DNA of 64,000 bases from Teichococcus wenyumeiae (GTDB taxonomy: Bacteria; Pseudomonadota; Alphaproteobacteria; Acetobacterales; Acetobacteraceae), in assembly GCF_003696345.1 (NCBI RefSeq), contig NZ_RFLX01000002.1, positions 372,001 to 436,000 of the forward strand, in the 5' to 3' direction. Of the stretch, positions 24,420-33,293 are shown piece after piece (the first letter of the stretch is position 1; each line of letters opens with the position of its first letter). The notes below the pieces were generated by a model. That model was not told the DNA's origin, did no database searches, and saw nothing but the letters and a program-made list of their open reading frames with translations. Position numbers and translations under genes: made by a program.

Positions 24420-25352
24420 TCACCGCCGCACCGCGATGGCCGCCGCCCCCAGCATCAGCGCCGCGCCCAATGCCTGCCGGATGCCCAGGGGCTCGCCGAA
24501 GGCCAGCGCCCCCAGCAGCAGCGCCACCACGGGCGAGACAAAGGCGTAAAGCCCCGCCCGCGCCGAGCCCCAGTTCCGCATCAGCCGCAGATAGATCGTG
24601 TAGGCGACAAAGGTGCCGAAGATCACCATGAAGCCCAGGCAGGCCAGCACCCGCCCCTGTCCCAGCACCGCGAAACTGCCGAGCGAGACCGGCTCCAGCG
24701 CCAGGGTCAGCACCACCAGGCCGGCGCCGCCCGTCAGCGCCTGGGCGCCGGTGAGCTGGAAGGCACTGGCATGGTCCAGCAGCGGCCGCGACAGCACCGA
24801 GCCCAGGCAATAGCAGAGGCTGCCGAGAATGATGGCCAGCAGGCCCCAGAGCTCCAGCATGCCGCCCTGCAGGCCCATGCGGTCGAAGAACAGCGCGCCG
24901 AGCCCCGCCATGCCCAGCAGCAGCGCCAGGGCATGCCGCCAGGAGGGCTTCTCCTCCCCCCGCAGCATCGCCAGACCATAAAGCCCGACGGCGATCATGG
25001 TCAGGTTGACCAGCCCGGCGATGCCGGAAGCCACATGCTGCATGCCCCAGAGCAGCAGCGCATAGGTTCCGGTATTCACCAGCAGGCCGGTCAGCAGCAC
25101 CCGCGCGCCCAGCGGCCCGCGCAGCAGCCCCAGCACCCCCGGCGTGACGGCCAGGAAGAGCGCCGCCACCAGCACGTAGCGCAGCGCCGCGAAGAAGATG
25201 GGCGGCATGGCGGTGATGCCGATCTTGGCCGCGACCCAGGTCATGCCCCAGACCAGCGACATCACCAGGAAGAGCGAGAGATCCAGCGCCATGCCATGGC
25301 CGCTGGCGGGGCTCGCGGCCAGGGCGGCCGGCGGGGCGGTGGTGTCTTTCAC
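24420..25352 (-). CDS. EamA-family (DMT) transporter
   Basis: 310 residues with ten hydrophobic segments in two EamA repeats: SLVWGMTWVAAKIGITAMPPIFFAALRY in the first and TIYLRLMRNWGSARAGLYAFVSPVVALLLGALAFGEPLG in the second. The latter is the conserved repeat end seen in YdcZ/RhaT-like exporters. The probable start is GTG with GAAGGA upstream. Substrates in the family include amino acids and metabolites; none can be inferred here. It is the second EamA protein in the window, and the two are only distantly alike. Confidence 0.9.
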   Translation of the reverse strand: MKDTTAPPAALAASPASGHGMALDLSLFLVMSLVWGMTWVAAKIGITAMPPIFFAALRYVLVAALFLAVTPGVLGLLRGPLGARVLLTGLLVNTGTYALLLWGMQHVASGIAGLVNLTMIAVGLYGLAMLRGEEKPSWRHALALLLGMAGLGALFFDRMGLQGGMLELWGLLAIILGSLCYCLGSVLSRPLLDHASAFQLTGAQALTGGAGLVVLTLALEPVSLGSFAVLGQGRVLACLGFMVIFGTFVAYTIYLRLMRNWGSARAGLYAFVSPVVALLLGALAFGEPLGIRQALGAALMLGAAAIAVRR

Positions 25353-25455
25353 AACGGCATCCTTCAGCCTGCGGCATCCTTCCTAACGCCACCGCCGGCC
25401 CGGCGTAATTCCGAATAATATTGATGCCGCCTATCAGTTTTGCTGTTGCCCGCCT

Positions 25456-26418
25456 TCAGCGCGGCGCCGCCGCCCGCCGCAGCCGGTCGTTGATGGCCAG
25501 GCCCAGACCATGCTCCGGCACCGGCATGGCGGCGATGCCATTCAGGTTCAGCCGGTCGCCTTCCGCGTCCAGCCAGCGCAATCCGGCAAAAAGGCGGGAG
25601 GCCGCCTCCACCACATCGCCGCGCTCGCTGAGCTGCCAGACCGCGCCTGCCCCCGGCAGCGGCGGGCCGAAGGCCAGCAGCGCCTCATCCGCCGCCACCT
25701 CCCGCGCCTCCAGCCGCACCGGCAGGCCGGGCGCGTAGTGGGAGAGCAGCATGCCTGGCGAGGGCCGCGCCGCCTCGCCTTCCGTGGCGCCGGCCAGGGC
25801 CAGGGGGCCGATCTCGGCCTCCAGCGCCTCGCGCGGCACGCCGCCGGGGCGCAGCAGCGTGGCCACCGGCCCGCTGAGGTCCAGCACCGTGCTTTCCACC
25901 CCCACCGTGCAGGGTCCGCCATCCAGCACCGCCGCCAGCCGCCCTTCCAGCCCGGCCAGCACATGCGCCGCCGTGGTGGGCGAGACTTGGCCGGAACGGT
26001 TGGCCGAGGGCGCCGCCACCGGCACCCCGGCTTCCCGCAGCAGCGCCCGGGCCAGCGGATGCGCCGGTACCCGCACCGCCAGCGTCGAAAGCCCGGCGCC
26101 GGTCAGCGCATCGATGCGGCTGGAAGCGCGGCGCGGCAGCACCAGCGTCAGCGGCCCGGGCCAGAAGCGGGCGGCGAGGCGCCGCGCCCGCTCGTCATCC
26201 ACCACTTCCGCGAAGGCGGCCTCGGCGCTGGGGAAATGCGAGATCAGCGGGTTGAAGCTGGGCCGGCCCTTGGCGGCGAAAACGGCCGCCACGGCGCGGG
26301 CGTTCCGCGCGTCGGCGCCCAGGCCATAGACCGTCTCGGTCGGGAAGGCGACCAGTTCCCCCGCCCGCAGCAGCGCCGCGGCGCGGGGCAGTTGCTCCGG
26401 GGTCAGAAGCTCGGTCAT
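25456..26418 (-). CDS. tsaC: L-threonylcarbamoyladenylate synthase (Sua5 type)
   Basis: Makes threonylcarbamoyl-AMP from threonine, bicarbonate and ATP for the t6A37 modification of tRNAs. It has the YrdC domain (about residues 1-190) with PTETVYGLGADA, KGRPSFNPLISH, PSANRSGQVSPTTAAHV and the ESTVLDLSG block. A C-terminal Sua5 domain (LLSHYAPGLPVRL onward) makes it the long, 320-residue form. Its ATG overlaps the stop of the upstream cysQ-like gene in an ATGA, which implies translational coupling of two otherwise unrelated functions. Confidence 0.93.
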   Translation of the reverse strand: MTELLTPEQLPRAAALLRAGELVAFPTETVYGLGADARNARAVAAVFAAKGRPSFNPLISHFPSAEAAFAEVVDDERARRLAARFWPGPLTLVLPRRASSRIDALTGAGLSTLAVRVPAHPLARALLREAGVPVAAPSANRSGQVSPTTAAHVLAGLEGRLAAVLDGGPCTVGVESTVLDLSGPVATLLRPGGVPREALEAEIGPLALAGATEGEAARPSPGMLLSHYAPGLPVRLEAREVAADEALLAFGPPLPGAGAVWQLSERGDVVEAASRLFAGLRWLDAEGDRLNLNGIAAMPVPEHGLGLAINDRLRRAAAPR

Positions 26419-27179
26419 GGCCGGCCCTGGCACAGGAAGGGCGGGTTCTCCCAGCCCGGCTTGCCATAGGCCAGGGGCGTGACGCCATCCATGGCCGTGC
26501 AGCGGCCGCCGGCGGCCACCAGCACCGCCTCGGGCGCCACCGTGTCCCATTCCATGGTGCGGCCGAAGCGGGGATAGAGGTCGCCCAGCCCTTCCGCCAG
26601 CCGGCAGAACTTCACGGCCGAGCCGATTTCATAAACCTTCGCCACCCGGCGCCCCCGCAGGAACTCCGCCAGGCGCGGGTCGCCGGCATAGTGGCGGCTG
26701 GCGAAGACGGTGATGCCTTCCTCCGGCGCGCGGCGGGCGGCGATGGGGCGGTGGCCGGCGGCATCCTGCTTCCAGGCGCCCTGGCCGACGATGCCGGTGA
26801 AGACCTCGCCAAAGGCCGGCAGGGCCACGGCGCCGAGATGGGGGCGCCCATCCACCACCAGCCCGATATTGACGGTGAATTCCTCCCGCCCCGCCGCGAA
26901 TTCCCGCGTGCCGTCCAGCGGGTCCACCGACCAGAAGCGCCCGCCCACCTGCGGGATCGCGCCGGCGGAGCATTCCTCCTCCGCCACCACGGGGATATCC
27001 GGCGTGGCGGCGCGCAGGCCTTCCAGGATGATGCCCTCGGCCAGCCGGTCGGCGGCGGTCACGGGGCTCATGTCGGTCTTCTGTTCCACCGCGAAGCCGG
27101 CCGCCCGCACCGAGAGGATGGCCTCGGCCGCGCTGCGCGCCAGCCGGGTGGCCAGGGCGAGAAGGTCTGCGTCTGTCAT
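26415..27179 (-). CDS. cysQ: 3'(2'),5'-bisphosphate nucleotidase CysQ / inositol monophosphatase family
   Basis: Magnesium-dependent, lithium-sensitive phosphatase fold, 254 residues. CysQ hydrolyses 3'-phosphoadenosine 5'-phosphate left by sulfotransfer and sulfate assimilation. Metal-site motifs are VVAEEE, the WSVDPLDGTREF block and EWDTVAPEAVLVAAGG. SAVKFCRLAEGLGDLYPRFG is closer to CysQ than to inositol monophosphatase. Whether it prefers PAP or another phosphate ester cannot be proven from sequence. Coupled by 4 bases to the Sua5 gene. Confidence 0.88.
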   Translation of the reverse strand: MTDADLLALATRLARSAAEAILSVRAAGFAVEQKTDMSPVTAADRLAEGIILEGLRAATPDIPVVAEEECSAGAIPQVGGRFWSVDPLDGTREFAAGREEFTVNIGLVVDGRPHLGAVALPAFGEVFTGIVGQGAWKQDAAGHRPIAARRAPEEGITVFASRHYAGDPRLAEFLRGRRVAKVYEIGSAVKFCRLAEGLGDLYPRFGRTMEWDTVAPEAVLVAAGGRCTAMDGVTPLAYGKPGWENPPFLCQGRP

Positions 27180-27237
27180 CCCGCAGCTTTAAAGCAATCC
27201 GGCCGCCGCCGGAACGGCATGGCATCAGGACGGGGCG

Positions 27238-27861
27238 TCAGGGATGGATGGCGATGCCCCGCCCGGCGAAGAAGCGGCCGAAGACTTCCGGCGGCAGCGC
27301 CACGTCCTGCCGCGCCGCCGCGTCATGGCCGGAGGGATTGTGGAAGACCACCGCCTCGGCCGAGGCCGCGTGCACCAGCACCAGATGCCCGCCCTGCCCC
27401 GGCGCCGGGCGCTCCGGCCAGCGGATGGCGGGGTGGACGGAGGCCATGAAGAACTCGGCCTGGCGCAGGATGCCGGGCAGGTCGCCGGCCTCGATGCCCA
27501 CCACCACCTCGGCCTTCATGCCATAGCGCTCCGCCACGAAGCGGGTGAAGGGGGCATAGATCAGGCCCTTGATGCCGCCATCCGGCTGCGGGAGGTAGCC
27601 GCCGGCCTCGGTGCAGCCACGCGCCAGTTCCAGCGTGGGCGGGGCATGGCCGGTGCGGGCGGCCAGGATCATCTTGAGGCAGGCCATGCCGCAGACATGG
27701 TCGGCCCAGTGGACATATTCCGCGAGGTCGGCGGCGCCCGAGCCGCGCCAAAGCGGGTCCCGCGCCAGCGCCACCGCCGCGCCTTCCGCCACCACGGCGG
27801 CGGTCAGGTCAGGGGATTCCCACTGGCTGAAATAAGGGATCTTCCGTGTTGTCACGGACAT
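27238..27861 (-). CDS. C39-like cysteine peptidase family protein
   Basis: 207 residues, no signal peptide. The putative nucleophile is Cys in HVCGMACLKMILAAR. The His is in GGHLVLVHAAS, followed by FHNPSGHD, whose Asn or Asp could complete a triad. This order fits the C39_2 papain-like fold. There is no ABC exporter or bacteriocin-like peptide beside it, so the role is probably not leader cleavage. The start MSVTTRKIPYFSQWESPD was chosen because the domain begins there. The region between the nucleophile and the His contains GGIKGLIYAPFTRFVAERYG. Substrate is unknown. Confidence 0.75.
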   Translation of the reverse strand: MSVTTRKIPYFSQWESPDLTAAVVAEGAAVALARDPLWRGSGAADLAEYVHWADHVCGMACLKMILAARTGHAPPTLELARGCTEAGGYLPQPDGGIKGLIYAPFTRFVAERYGMKAEVVVGIEAGDLPGILRQAEFFMASVHPAIRWPERPAPGQGGHLVLVHAASAEAVVFHNPSGHDAAARQDVALPPEVFGRFFAGRGIAIHP

Positions 27862-27933
27862 GGCGCCGCCTCCGCTTCGCATGGCGGCAGGAAAGCGGGG
27901 CGGCGGGCGGCATGCAAGCCGCCCTGCCGCACG

Positions 27934-28485
27934 TCACCGGCGGGTGACGGGTTCCGCCTCCCCGGGCTTCGGGATGCTGCGGAAGGCCTTGCCGGTGGCA
28001 TCCAGGAAGGCGGCATAGGAGACCTGCCGGGAGGAGCGGGAGAAGCTGCTGGCCAGGCGCCGGTAGACCTCGCTTTCCCGCGTGCGGAAGCGCGCCGTCT
28101 GGGCCAGCGCCTCCGACATGGCGGCACTGAGGAAGGCGGCGCTATGCGGCGGCGGATGGTTAAGATGGTCGTGCCCCGAGCCCCAGATCGCCTCCAGCGT
28201 GCAGGCCATGTGCCATGTCTGGCTCACCGCTCCCTTGCCGCAGGGCGCCATGGCGGCACGGGCGGCGGCAGCGGGATCACGCCCCTCATTGGGGTAAGCC
28301 AGGGCACGCCTGCTGTCCGGCTCCATCCGGGCCTGCGCCAGCGCGGGATTGGCGACGAGCAGAGCTATCAGCAACAGCCAACCGGCATGGCGGGGGCGGA
28401 AAACGACGCCTTGCTTCAAGTGAGCCTCCGGCACATTCGCATTGTGGCACTCCCCGGAAATCTCCCGGAATGACCGCAATCCCAA
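27934..28485 (-). CDS. Predicted secreted or membrane-anchored protein of unknown function
   Basis: 183 residues in the longest frame. A hydrophobic segment (HAGWLLLIALLVANPALAQA) looks like a signal peptide with an AxA-type cleavage site, which suggests the real start may be some codons downstream of the longest one. The mature part is basic with one pair of cysteines (PCGKGA, HMACTLEAIWG) that could form a disulfide, and a helical C-terminal half rich in Arg and Ser. I do not recognise a family. Confidence 0.55.
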   Translation of the reverse strand: MGLRSFREISGECHNANVPEAHLKQGVVFRPRHAGWLLLIALLVANPALAQARMEPDSRRALAYPNEGRDPAAAARAAMAPCGKGAVSQTWHMACTLEAIWGSGHDHLNHPPPHSAAFLSAAMSEALAQTARFRTRESEVYRRLASSFSRSSRQVSYAAFLDATGKAFRSIPKPGEAEPVTRR

Positions 28486-28610
28486 TTTTTAAGCAATACA
28501 CCACTACGACGTCGTTATGAACCAGGCTCTCCCGTTTTGCCAAGATAATGGTTAAAGGCTGAAGGCTTTTTCAACTCCGGCTTGCCATCCCGCGATCATC
28601 CGGCGGCCGC

Positions 28611-30422
28611 TCAGGCCAATTTTTCCTCGATCCGGTCCCGCAGCTTCTGGTCCGGCAGGCCCAGCACCAGCACCGTCGCCACCGTCATCACCACGCCGCT
28701 GAGCAGGAAGCAGCCTGTCAGCGCTGTCCGGTAGGCCCCGGCCACCGCCGCCTGCTGCACCGGGTCCAACTGCGCCAGGGCCTGGATGCCGTGCTCGGTG
28801 ATGGCCCTCATATCCAGCCCCACCCCCGCCTCACGCGCGGCCGAGAGCAGCCGCTGCGCCATGATGGTGCCCGAGGTCGCCACCCCCACCGCGCCGCCGA
28901 GCGAGCGCGCGAAGGTCATGGCGCCGGTGGCCGCGCCCAGTTCCTTGTGCGCCACGGCATTCTGCACGGCGGTGGTCAGGTTGGGCATGCCCATGCCCAT
29001 CCCCAGGCCCAGCAGGCCCATGGAGACCAGGAAGACCGCCGGCGGCGCCGCCACATAGGCAAACAGCGCCAGGCTGGCCAGGGCCACCGTCTCCAGCACC
29101 AGCGCCGCCACCAGGAAGGGCTTGTTGCGCCCGATGCGGGAGACGATGCGCCCCCCCACCACCGAGGTCAGCACCATGCCCACCACCTGCGGCAGCAGCA
29201 TCATGCCCGCCCGCGCCGGCGACATGCCCAGCACCATCTGGAAATACAGCGGCAGGAAGACAGTGGAGCCCATCATGGCAAACACCATCATGCCGCCCAC
29301 CGCCACGCCGCGCGCATAGGTGGAGTTGCGGAACAGGCTGAGGCGGATCAGCGGTTCCTCCGCCTTGGTCTCCCGCCACAGGAACAACACGAAGAGCAGC
29401 ACGCAGAGCGCCGCCATGCCCGCCGTCTCGGCCGAGGCCCAGGGGAATTCCGTGCCGCCCCAGGCCAGCAGCAGCAGCAGGCTGGCGGTGGCACCGGCCA
29501 GCAGCACCGCGCCGGCATAGTCGATGCTGCGCACCGTGCGCTTGCCCTGCGGCTTCAGCCCCATGGCGATCAGCGCCAGCGCCACCGCGCCGATCGGCAG
29601 ATTGACGTAGAAGACCCAGCGCCAGGAAAGCGCCTCGGTGATGAAGCCACCCAGCAGCGGCCCCGCCACGCTGGCGAGGGCGAAGGTGCCGGTGAAGAGC
29701 CCCTGGTAGCGCGGCCGCTGCCGGGGGGAGACGACATCGCCCACCGCTGCCTGCGCCAGCACCAGCAGCCCGCCCGCCCCCAGCCCCTGCAAGGCGCGGA
29801 AGGCAATGAGCTGCGCCATGCTCTGCGCCGCGCCGGAGGCGAAGGAGCCCGCCAGGAACAACAGGATCGCCACAAAGAACAGCCGCCGCCGGCCGTAGAG
29901 GTCCGACAGCTTGCCATAGAGCGGCGTGGTGACGGTGGAGCACAGCATGAAAGCCGTCACCACCCAGGAGATATGCGCCATGCCGCCCAGGTCGCCGACC
30001 ATGCGCGGCAGGGCGGTGTTCACGATGTTCTGGTCCAGCGCCGCCAGGCACATGGTCAGCAGCGCGCCGGCCATAACGATGCGCAGCGGCCCGCGCGTCA
30101 GTCCGGGCGGAGGCTCGGCGGCGGCGCTGTTGATCGGGGTGGCGCCGGCCGCGGCCTGCCCCATCCCGCCCGGTACCGTGCGCAACCCCCGCTCGGTGGC
30201 CGAGGTGCCGGTCATCGGCGGCGGGGTGGCGGGGCGGGGTGCCGCCACGCCGCCTGTTTCCGCATCCGGCGTGGAGTCGCCTTCCGTCACCGGCATCAGG
30301 TCGTCATCGCTTGCCACGGGCGTGGCGGGGCCTTGGTGATCTCGCACCCGCCTTCCTCCCTCAATCTCAGGAACGTCTGCATTCAACGCTGCCGGCGGGT
30401 CCGGGTTCAGCGTTCCGGCCAC
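28611..30422 (-). CDS. MFS multidrug exporter, DHA2 family (14 helices)
   Basis: 603 residues. It is an EmrB/QacA-type proton antiporter with motif A GKLSDLYGRRRLFFVAI, motif C region GPLLGGFITEALSWRWVFYVNLPIG and a 14-helix span from about residue 110 to the end. Ahead of the first helix is a 105-residue Pro/Thr/Ala-rich segment without homology to the family, so the real start is uncertain: GTG at the frame start, or ATG codons opening MPVTEGDS, MTGTSATE or MGQAAAGA. No emrA-like adaptor gene is adjacent. It is divergent from pepA. Confidence 0.88.
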   Translation of the reverse strand: MAGTLNPDPPAALNADVPEIEGGRRVRDHQGPATPVASDDDLMPVTEGDSTPDAETGGVAAPRPATPPPMTGTSATERGLRTVPGGMGQAAAGATPINSAAAEPPPGLTRGPLRIVMAGALLTMCLAALDQNIVNTALPRMVGDLGGMAHISWVVTAFMLCSTVTTPLYGKLSDLYGRRRLFFVAILLFLAGSFASGAAQSMAQLIAFRALQGLGAGGLLVLAQAAVGDVVSPRQRPRYQGLFTGTFALASVAGPLLGGFITEALSWRWVFYVNLPIGAVALALIAMGLKPQGKRTVRSIDYAGAVLLAGATASLLLLLAWGGTEFPWASAETAGMAALCVLLFVLFLWRETKAEEPLIRLSLFRNSTYARGVAVGGMMVFAMMGSTVFLPLYFQMVLGMSPARAGMMLLPQVVGMVLTSVVGGRIVSRIGRNKPFLVAALVLETVALASLALFAYVAAPPAVFLVSMGLLGLGMGMGMPNLTTAVQNAVAHKELGAATGAMTFARSLGGAVGVATSGTIMAQRLLSAAREAGVGLDMRAITEHGIQALAQLDPVQQAAVAGAYRTALTGCFLLSGVVMTVATVLVLGLPDQKLRDRIEEKLA

Positions 30423-30575
30423 CGCATGGGCGGCGCCAGGACCACTATCGCGCTATTTCCGGCGGCGCCAAGTCCATCTGGCCGGGTGCCATGGCGCATC
30501 TGCGGCACCATGGTATCCTCCGGGCGGACCCGATCCATCCTCCCCGTCCCGCCTCCCCCAAAGATGGAACCGCCA

Positions 30576-32054
30576 ATGACCGACATCCTCTTCGTCAAGC
30601 CCGTCCTCCCCCGGGCCGGCGCCCTGGTGCTGCCGCTGGCCGAGGGATTCGTGCTCGATGGCTTGGCGAAGCAGGCGGACGAGGCCACCGGCGGCGCCAT
30701 CGCGCGCGGGCTGGAAGCCGCCGGCTTCAAGGGCCGCAAGGGCCAGGCCGTCACGCTCTGGGCGCCCGGCGGGCATCTCTCCCGCGTCGTGGCGGTGGGC
30801 CTGGGCGCGGCCGGTGGCGGCACCCAGGCGGCGGAGGCCGCCGGCGGCGCCGCCCTGCCGCTGATCGCCTCCGAGGTCGAGGCCACGGTCGCCGCCGAGT
30901 CGCTGCCGGCCGAGCAGGCCGCCGCCCTGGCGCTCGCGCTGCGCCTGCGCGGCTACCGATTCGACCGCTACCGCACCAAGGAAAGCGCCGAGGACAAGCC
31001 GAAGCTGCTGCGCCTGACCATCGCGACGCCGGATGTCGCCGCCGCCCAGGCCGCCCATGCGCCGCTCTCTGCCATCGCCGACGGTGTCTTCCTGACCCGC
31101 GACCTGGTCAGCGAGCCGCCCAATATCCTCTACCCCGCCGCCATGGCCGACCGTTGCCGGGCGCTGGAGAAGTTGGGCGTCACGGTCGAGGTCCTGGGCC
31201 AGCAGGAGCTGGAGCAGCTCGGCTTCGGCGCCCTGCTCGGCGTTTCCCAGGGCTCGGCGCGGGAGCCCCGCATGGTGGTGATGCAATGGAAGGGCGGCGC
31301 CGAGGGCGAGGCCCCCGTCGCCTTCATCGGCAAGGGCGTCACCTTCGACACCGGCGGCATCTCCATCAAGCCCGCCGGCGGCATGGAGGATATGAAGTTC
31401 GACATGGCCGGCGCCGGCGCCGTGATCGGCGCCATGGCGGCCCTGGCCGGCCGCAAGGCGAAGGCGAACGTCGTCGGCCTCGTCGGGCTGGTGGAGAACA
31501 TGCCCTCCCACAACGCCCAGCGCCCCGGCGACGTGGTGACCACCGCCTCCGGCCAGACGGTGGAGGTGATCAACACCGATGCCGAGGGCCGGCTCGTGCT
31601 GGCCGATGTCATCTGGTACGGCCAGCACCGCTTCAAGCCGCGCCTGATGGTGGATCTGGCCACGCTGACCGGCGCCATCATCGTGGCGCTGGGCCATGAG
31701 CAGGCCGGGCTCTACTGCAACGACGACACCCTCGCCGCGCAGCTCACCGCCGCCGGTGCCGCCACCGGCGAGAAGCTGTGGCGCATGCCGCTGGGCGAGG
31801 GCTACGACAAGATGCTGAAGTCCGAGATCGCGGACATGAAGAACGTGGGCGGCCGCCCCGGCGGTTCCTCCTCCGCCGCCTGCTTCATCCAGCGCTTCGT
31901 GGATGTGAAGGAAGGCCATGTCCCCTGGGCGCATCTGGATATCGCCGGCACCGCCTGGGCCACCAAGGACGGCCCCACCACGCCCAAGGGCGCCACCGCC
32001 TTCGGCGTGCGGCTGCTCGACCGCCTGGTGGCCGAGCATTACGAGACCCGCTAA
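30576..32054 (+). CDS. pepA: Leucyl aminopeptidase PepA
   Basis: Cytosolic hexameric two-metal aminopeptidase (M17) that removes N-terminal residues from peptides. The N-terminal domain covers about residues 1-165. The catalytic domain shows GKGVTFDTGGISIKP, KFDMAGAGAV, the signature NTDAEGRLVLAD, and RPGGSSSAACFI. Length 492 aa. The start is set at MTDILFVK; an in-frame ATG four codons earlier is also possible. It is followed after nine bases by holC, a gene order also seen in enterobacteria, where PepA doubles as a DNA-binding protein; that second role is not shown here. Confidence 0.95.
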   Translation: MTDILFVKPVLPRAGALVLPLAEGFVLDGLAKQADEATGGAIARGLEAAGFKGRKGQAVTLWAPGGHLSRVVAVGLGAAGGGTQAAEAAGGAALPLIASEVEATVAAESLPAEQAAALALALRLRGYRFDRYRTKESAEDKPKLLRLTIATPDVAAAQAAHAPLSAIADGVFLTRDLVSEPPNILYPAAMADRCRALEKLGVTVEVLGQQELEQLGFGALLGVSQGSAREPRMVVMQWKGGAEGEAPVAFIGKGVTFDTGGISIKPAGGMEDMKFDMAGAGAVIGAMAALAGRKAKANVVGLVGLVENMPSHNAQRPGDVVTTASGQTVEVINTDAEGRLVLADVIWYGQHRFKPRLMVDLATLTGAIIVALGHEQAGLYCNDDTLAAQLTAAGAATGEKLWRMPLGEGYDKMLKSEIADMKNVGGRPGGSSSAACFIQRFVDVKEGHVPWAHLDIAGTAWATKDGPTTPKGATAFGVRLLDRLVAEHYETR

Positions 32055-32063
32055 GCCGCGGCC

Positions 32064-32510
32064 ATGAGCGAGATCGGCTTCTACCACCTGACCCGCACGC
32101 CGATGGACCAGGCGCTGCCCAAGCTGCTGGGCCGCGTGCTGGCCCAGGGCGCCCGCGCCGTGGTGCGGGTGGGGGAGCCGGAGCGGCTGGCGGCGCTGGA
32201 CAGCGCGCTCTGGCTCTGCGCCGACCCGGACTGGCTGCCGCATGGCACGCCGCAGACCGGCCAGGCCGAGCTGCAGCCCATCTGGTTGACCACGGAGGAC
32301 GAGGCGCCCAACGGCGCCCGCTTCCTGTTTCTGGTGGATGGCGCCGAGAGCGCGCGGCTCGGTGAATTCGACCGCGTCTTCGACCTCTTCGACGGCCAGG
32401 ACGACGCCGCCGTGGCCGCCGCCCGCCGCCGCTGGAGCGCCGCGAAGGCCGCCGGCCACACCCTCACCTACTGGCAGCAGGGCCCGCGCGGCTGGGAAAA
32501 GAAGGCCTGA
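32064..32510 (+). CDS. holC: DNA polymerase III chi subunit HolC
   Basis: 148 residues. Chi links the clamp-loader psi subunit and SSB at the replication fork. It begins MSEIGFYHLTRTPMDQALPKLLGRVLAQGARAVVR, then DSALWLCADPDWLPHGT and FLFLVDGAESARLGEFDRVFDLFDGQDDAAV. These are the chi family blocks, with the ALWxxxxxxxLPHG motif. Immediately downstream of pepA, so probably co-transcribed. The tail KKA is short. Confidence 0.93.
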   Translation: MSEIGFYHLTRTPMDQALPKLLGRVLAQGARAVVRVGEPERLAALDSALWLCADPDWLPHGTPQTGQAELQPIWLTTEDEAPNGARFLFLVDGAESARLGEFDRVFDLFDGQDDAAVAAARRRWSAAKAAGHTLTYWQQGPRGWEKKA

Positions 32511-32535
32511 ACGGCGGGCGCGCGGCGCCAGCCGC

Positions 32536-33081
32536 TCAGTGCTGCCGCTCGATCCGGCAGGCTTTCTCGTCGTAATCCGCGGCCATGGACAGCAGGGCCT
32601 CCTGCTGGCCGGGCATGAGGTTCACGAAACAGCGGCACTTGGCGGCCCTCGCGCGCAGGCTCTGCGCCCGCCCCGGGCCGGAGACATCGAAAAGCAGGTT
32701 GATCGCGCCGAGGAGCTTTCCGTCCTGGCTCAGCAAAGGTGTCGGGTGGGGCTGGAACTCGACATAGGACCCGTCCGGCCGCTCCGCCACGACCCGGACG
32801 CCGCGGATCGCCCGCCTTTCGCGGATCGCGACCGCCATCGGACACTGGTCATGCGGCAGGTATTCGCCTTGCTCCGTGTAGAGCTTCCAGGCCACGCACC
32901 AGCTGTCCTGGCTCACCACCGGCCTGCGCCCGGCAAAGGAGATGCAGGCATCGTTGTAGTAAGTGACAAGGCCTTCCGCGTTGGTCATGTAGATGGCCGT
33001 CGGAAGCCGGTCCAGGACATGAAAGGAACCTTCGCCCCGGCTCACCGCCTCCAGGGCAAAACGCAGCACATCACCAGGCAT
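32536..33081 (-). CDS. Stand-alone PAS-domain protein
   Basis: 181 residues with one PAS fold: LDRLPTAIYMTNAEGLVTYYNDACISFAGR, later GVRVVAERPDGSYVEFQPHPTPLLSQDGKLLGAINLLFDVS. There is no kinase, cyclase or DNA-binding output domain. A C-terminal helix with two close cysteines (KCRCFVNL) follows. It may sense a small molecule or redox signal and act through a partner. It starts at the ATG that directly opens the domain; a perfect inverted repeat lies 52 bases upstream. It faces holC tail to tail with a 25-base gap. Confidence 0.8.
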   Translation of the reverse strand: MPGDVLRFALEAVSRGEGSFHVLDRLPTAIYMTNAEGLVTYYNDACISFAGRRPVVSQDSWCVAWKLYTEQGEYLPHDQCPMAVAIRERRAIRGVRVVAERPDGSYVEFQPHPTPLLSQDGKLLGAINLLFDVSGPGRAQSLRARAAKCRCFVNLMPGQQEALLSMAADYDEKACRIERQH

Positions 33082-33132
33082 GAGAGAGTCTACCCCGTTC
33101 TTTCCATAGTCAGTGCAATGTCATTACGACTT

Positions 33133-33163
33133 CAAACCGAAATTCGCAATGAGTTTCGGTTTG
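33133..33163. promoter_or_regulatory. Perfect inverted repeat upstream of the PAS gene
   Basis: CAAACCGAAA (33133-33142) and TTTCGGTTTG (33154-33163) with an 11-base spacer, centred about 67 bases before the PAS-gene start in a locally AT-rich gap. The centre-to-centre distance of two helical turns fits a dimeric repressor site. No T-run follows on the minus strand, so a terminator is less likely. Confidence 0.5.
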
Positions 33164-33293
33164 ATTTCAGCCTGCTGGAGGCTGGCATCCTGTCATCCTG
33201 GCCTGGGCGTTTCTGGTAGCGTTCAGCCAGAGCCGATGGCATTGCCTCGGTTTGCGGAGCCGGGCAGCTCATATCCCGGAACGGGCCGGCGTT

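Noticed and set aside
28791-30575. In-frame extension of pepA upstream over the MFS gene
   Set aside because: The extension is His/Gln/Arg-rich antisense of the MFS exporter; the pepA domain begins at MTDILFVK.
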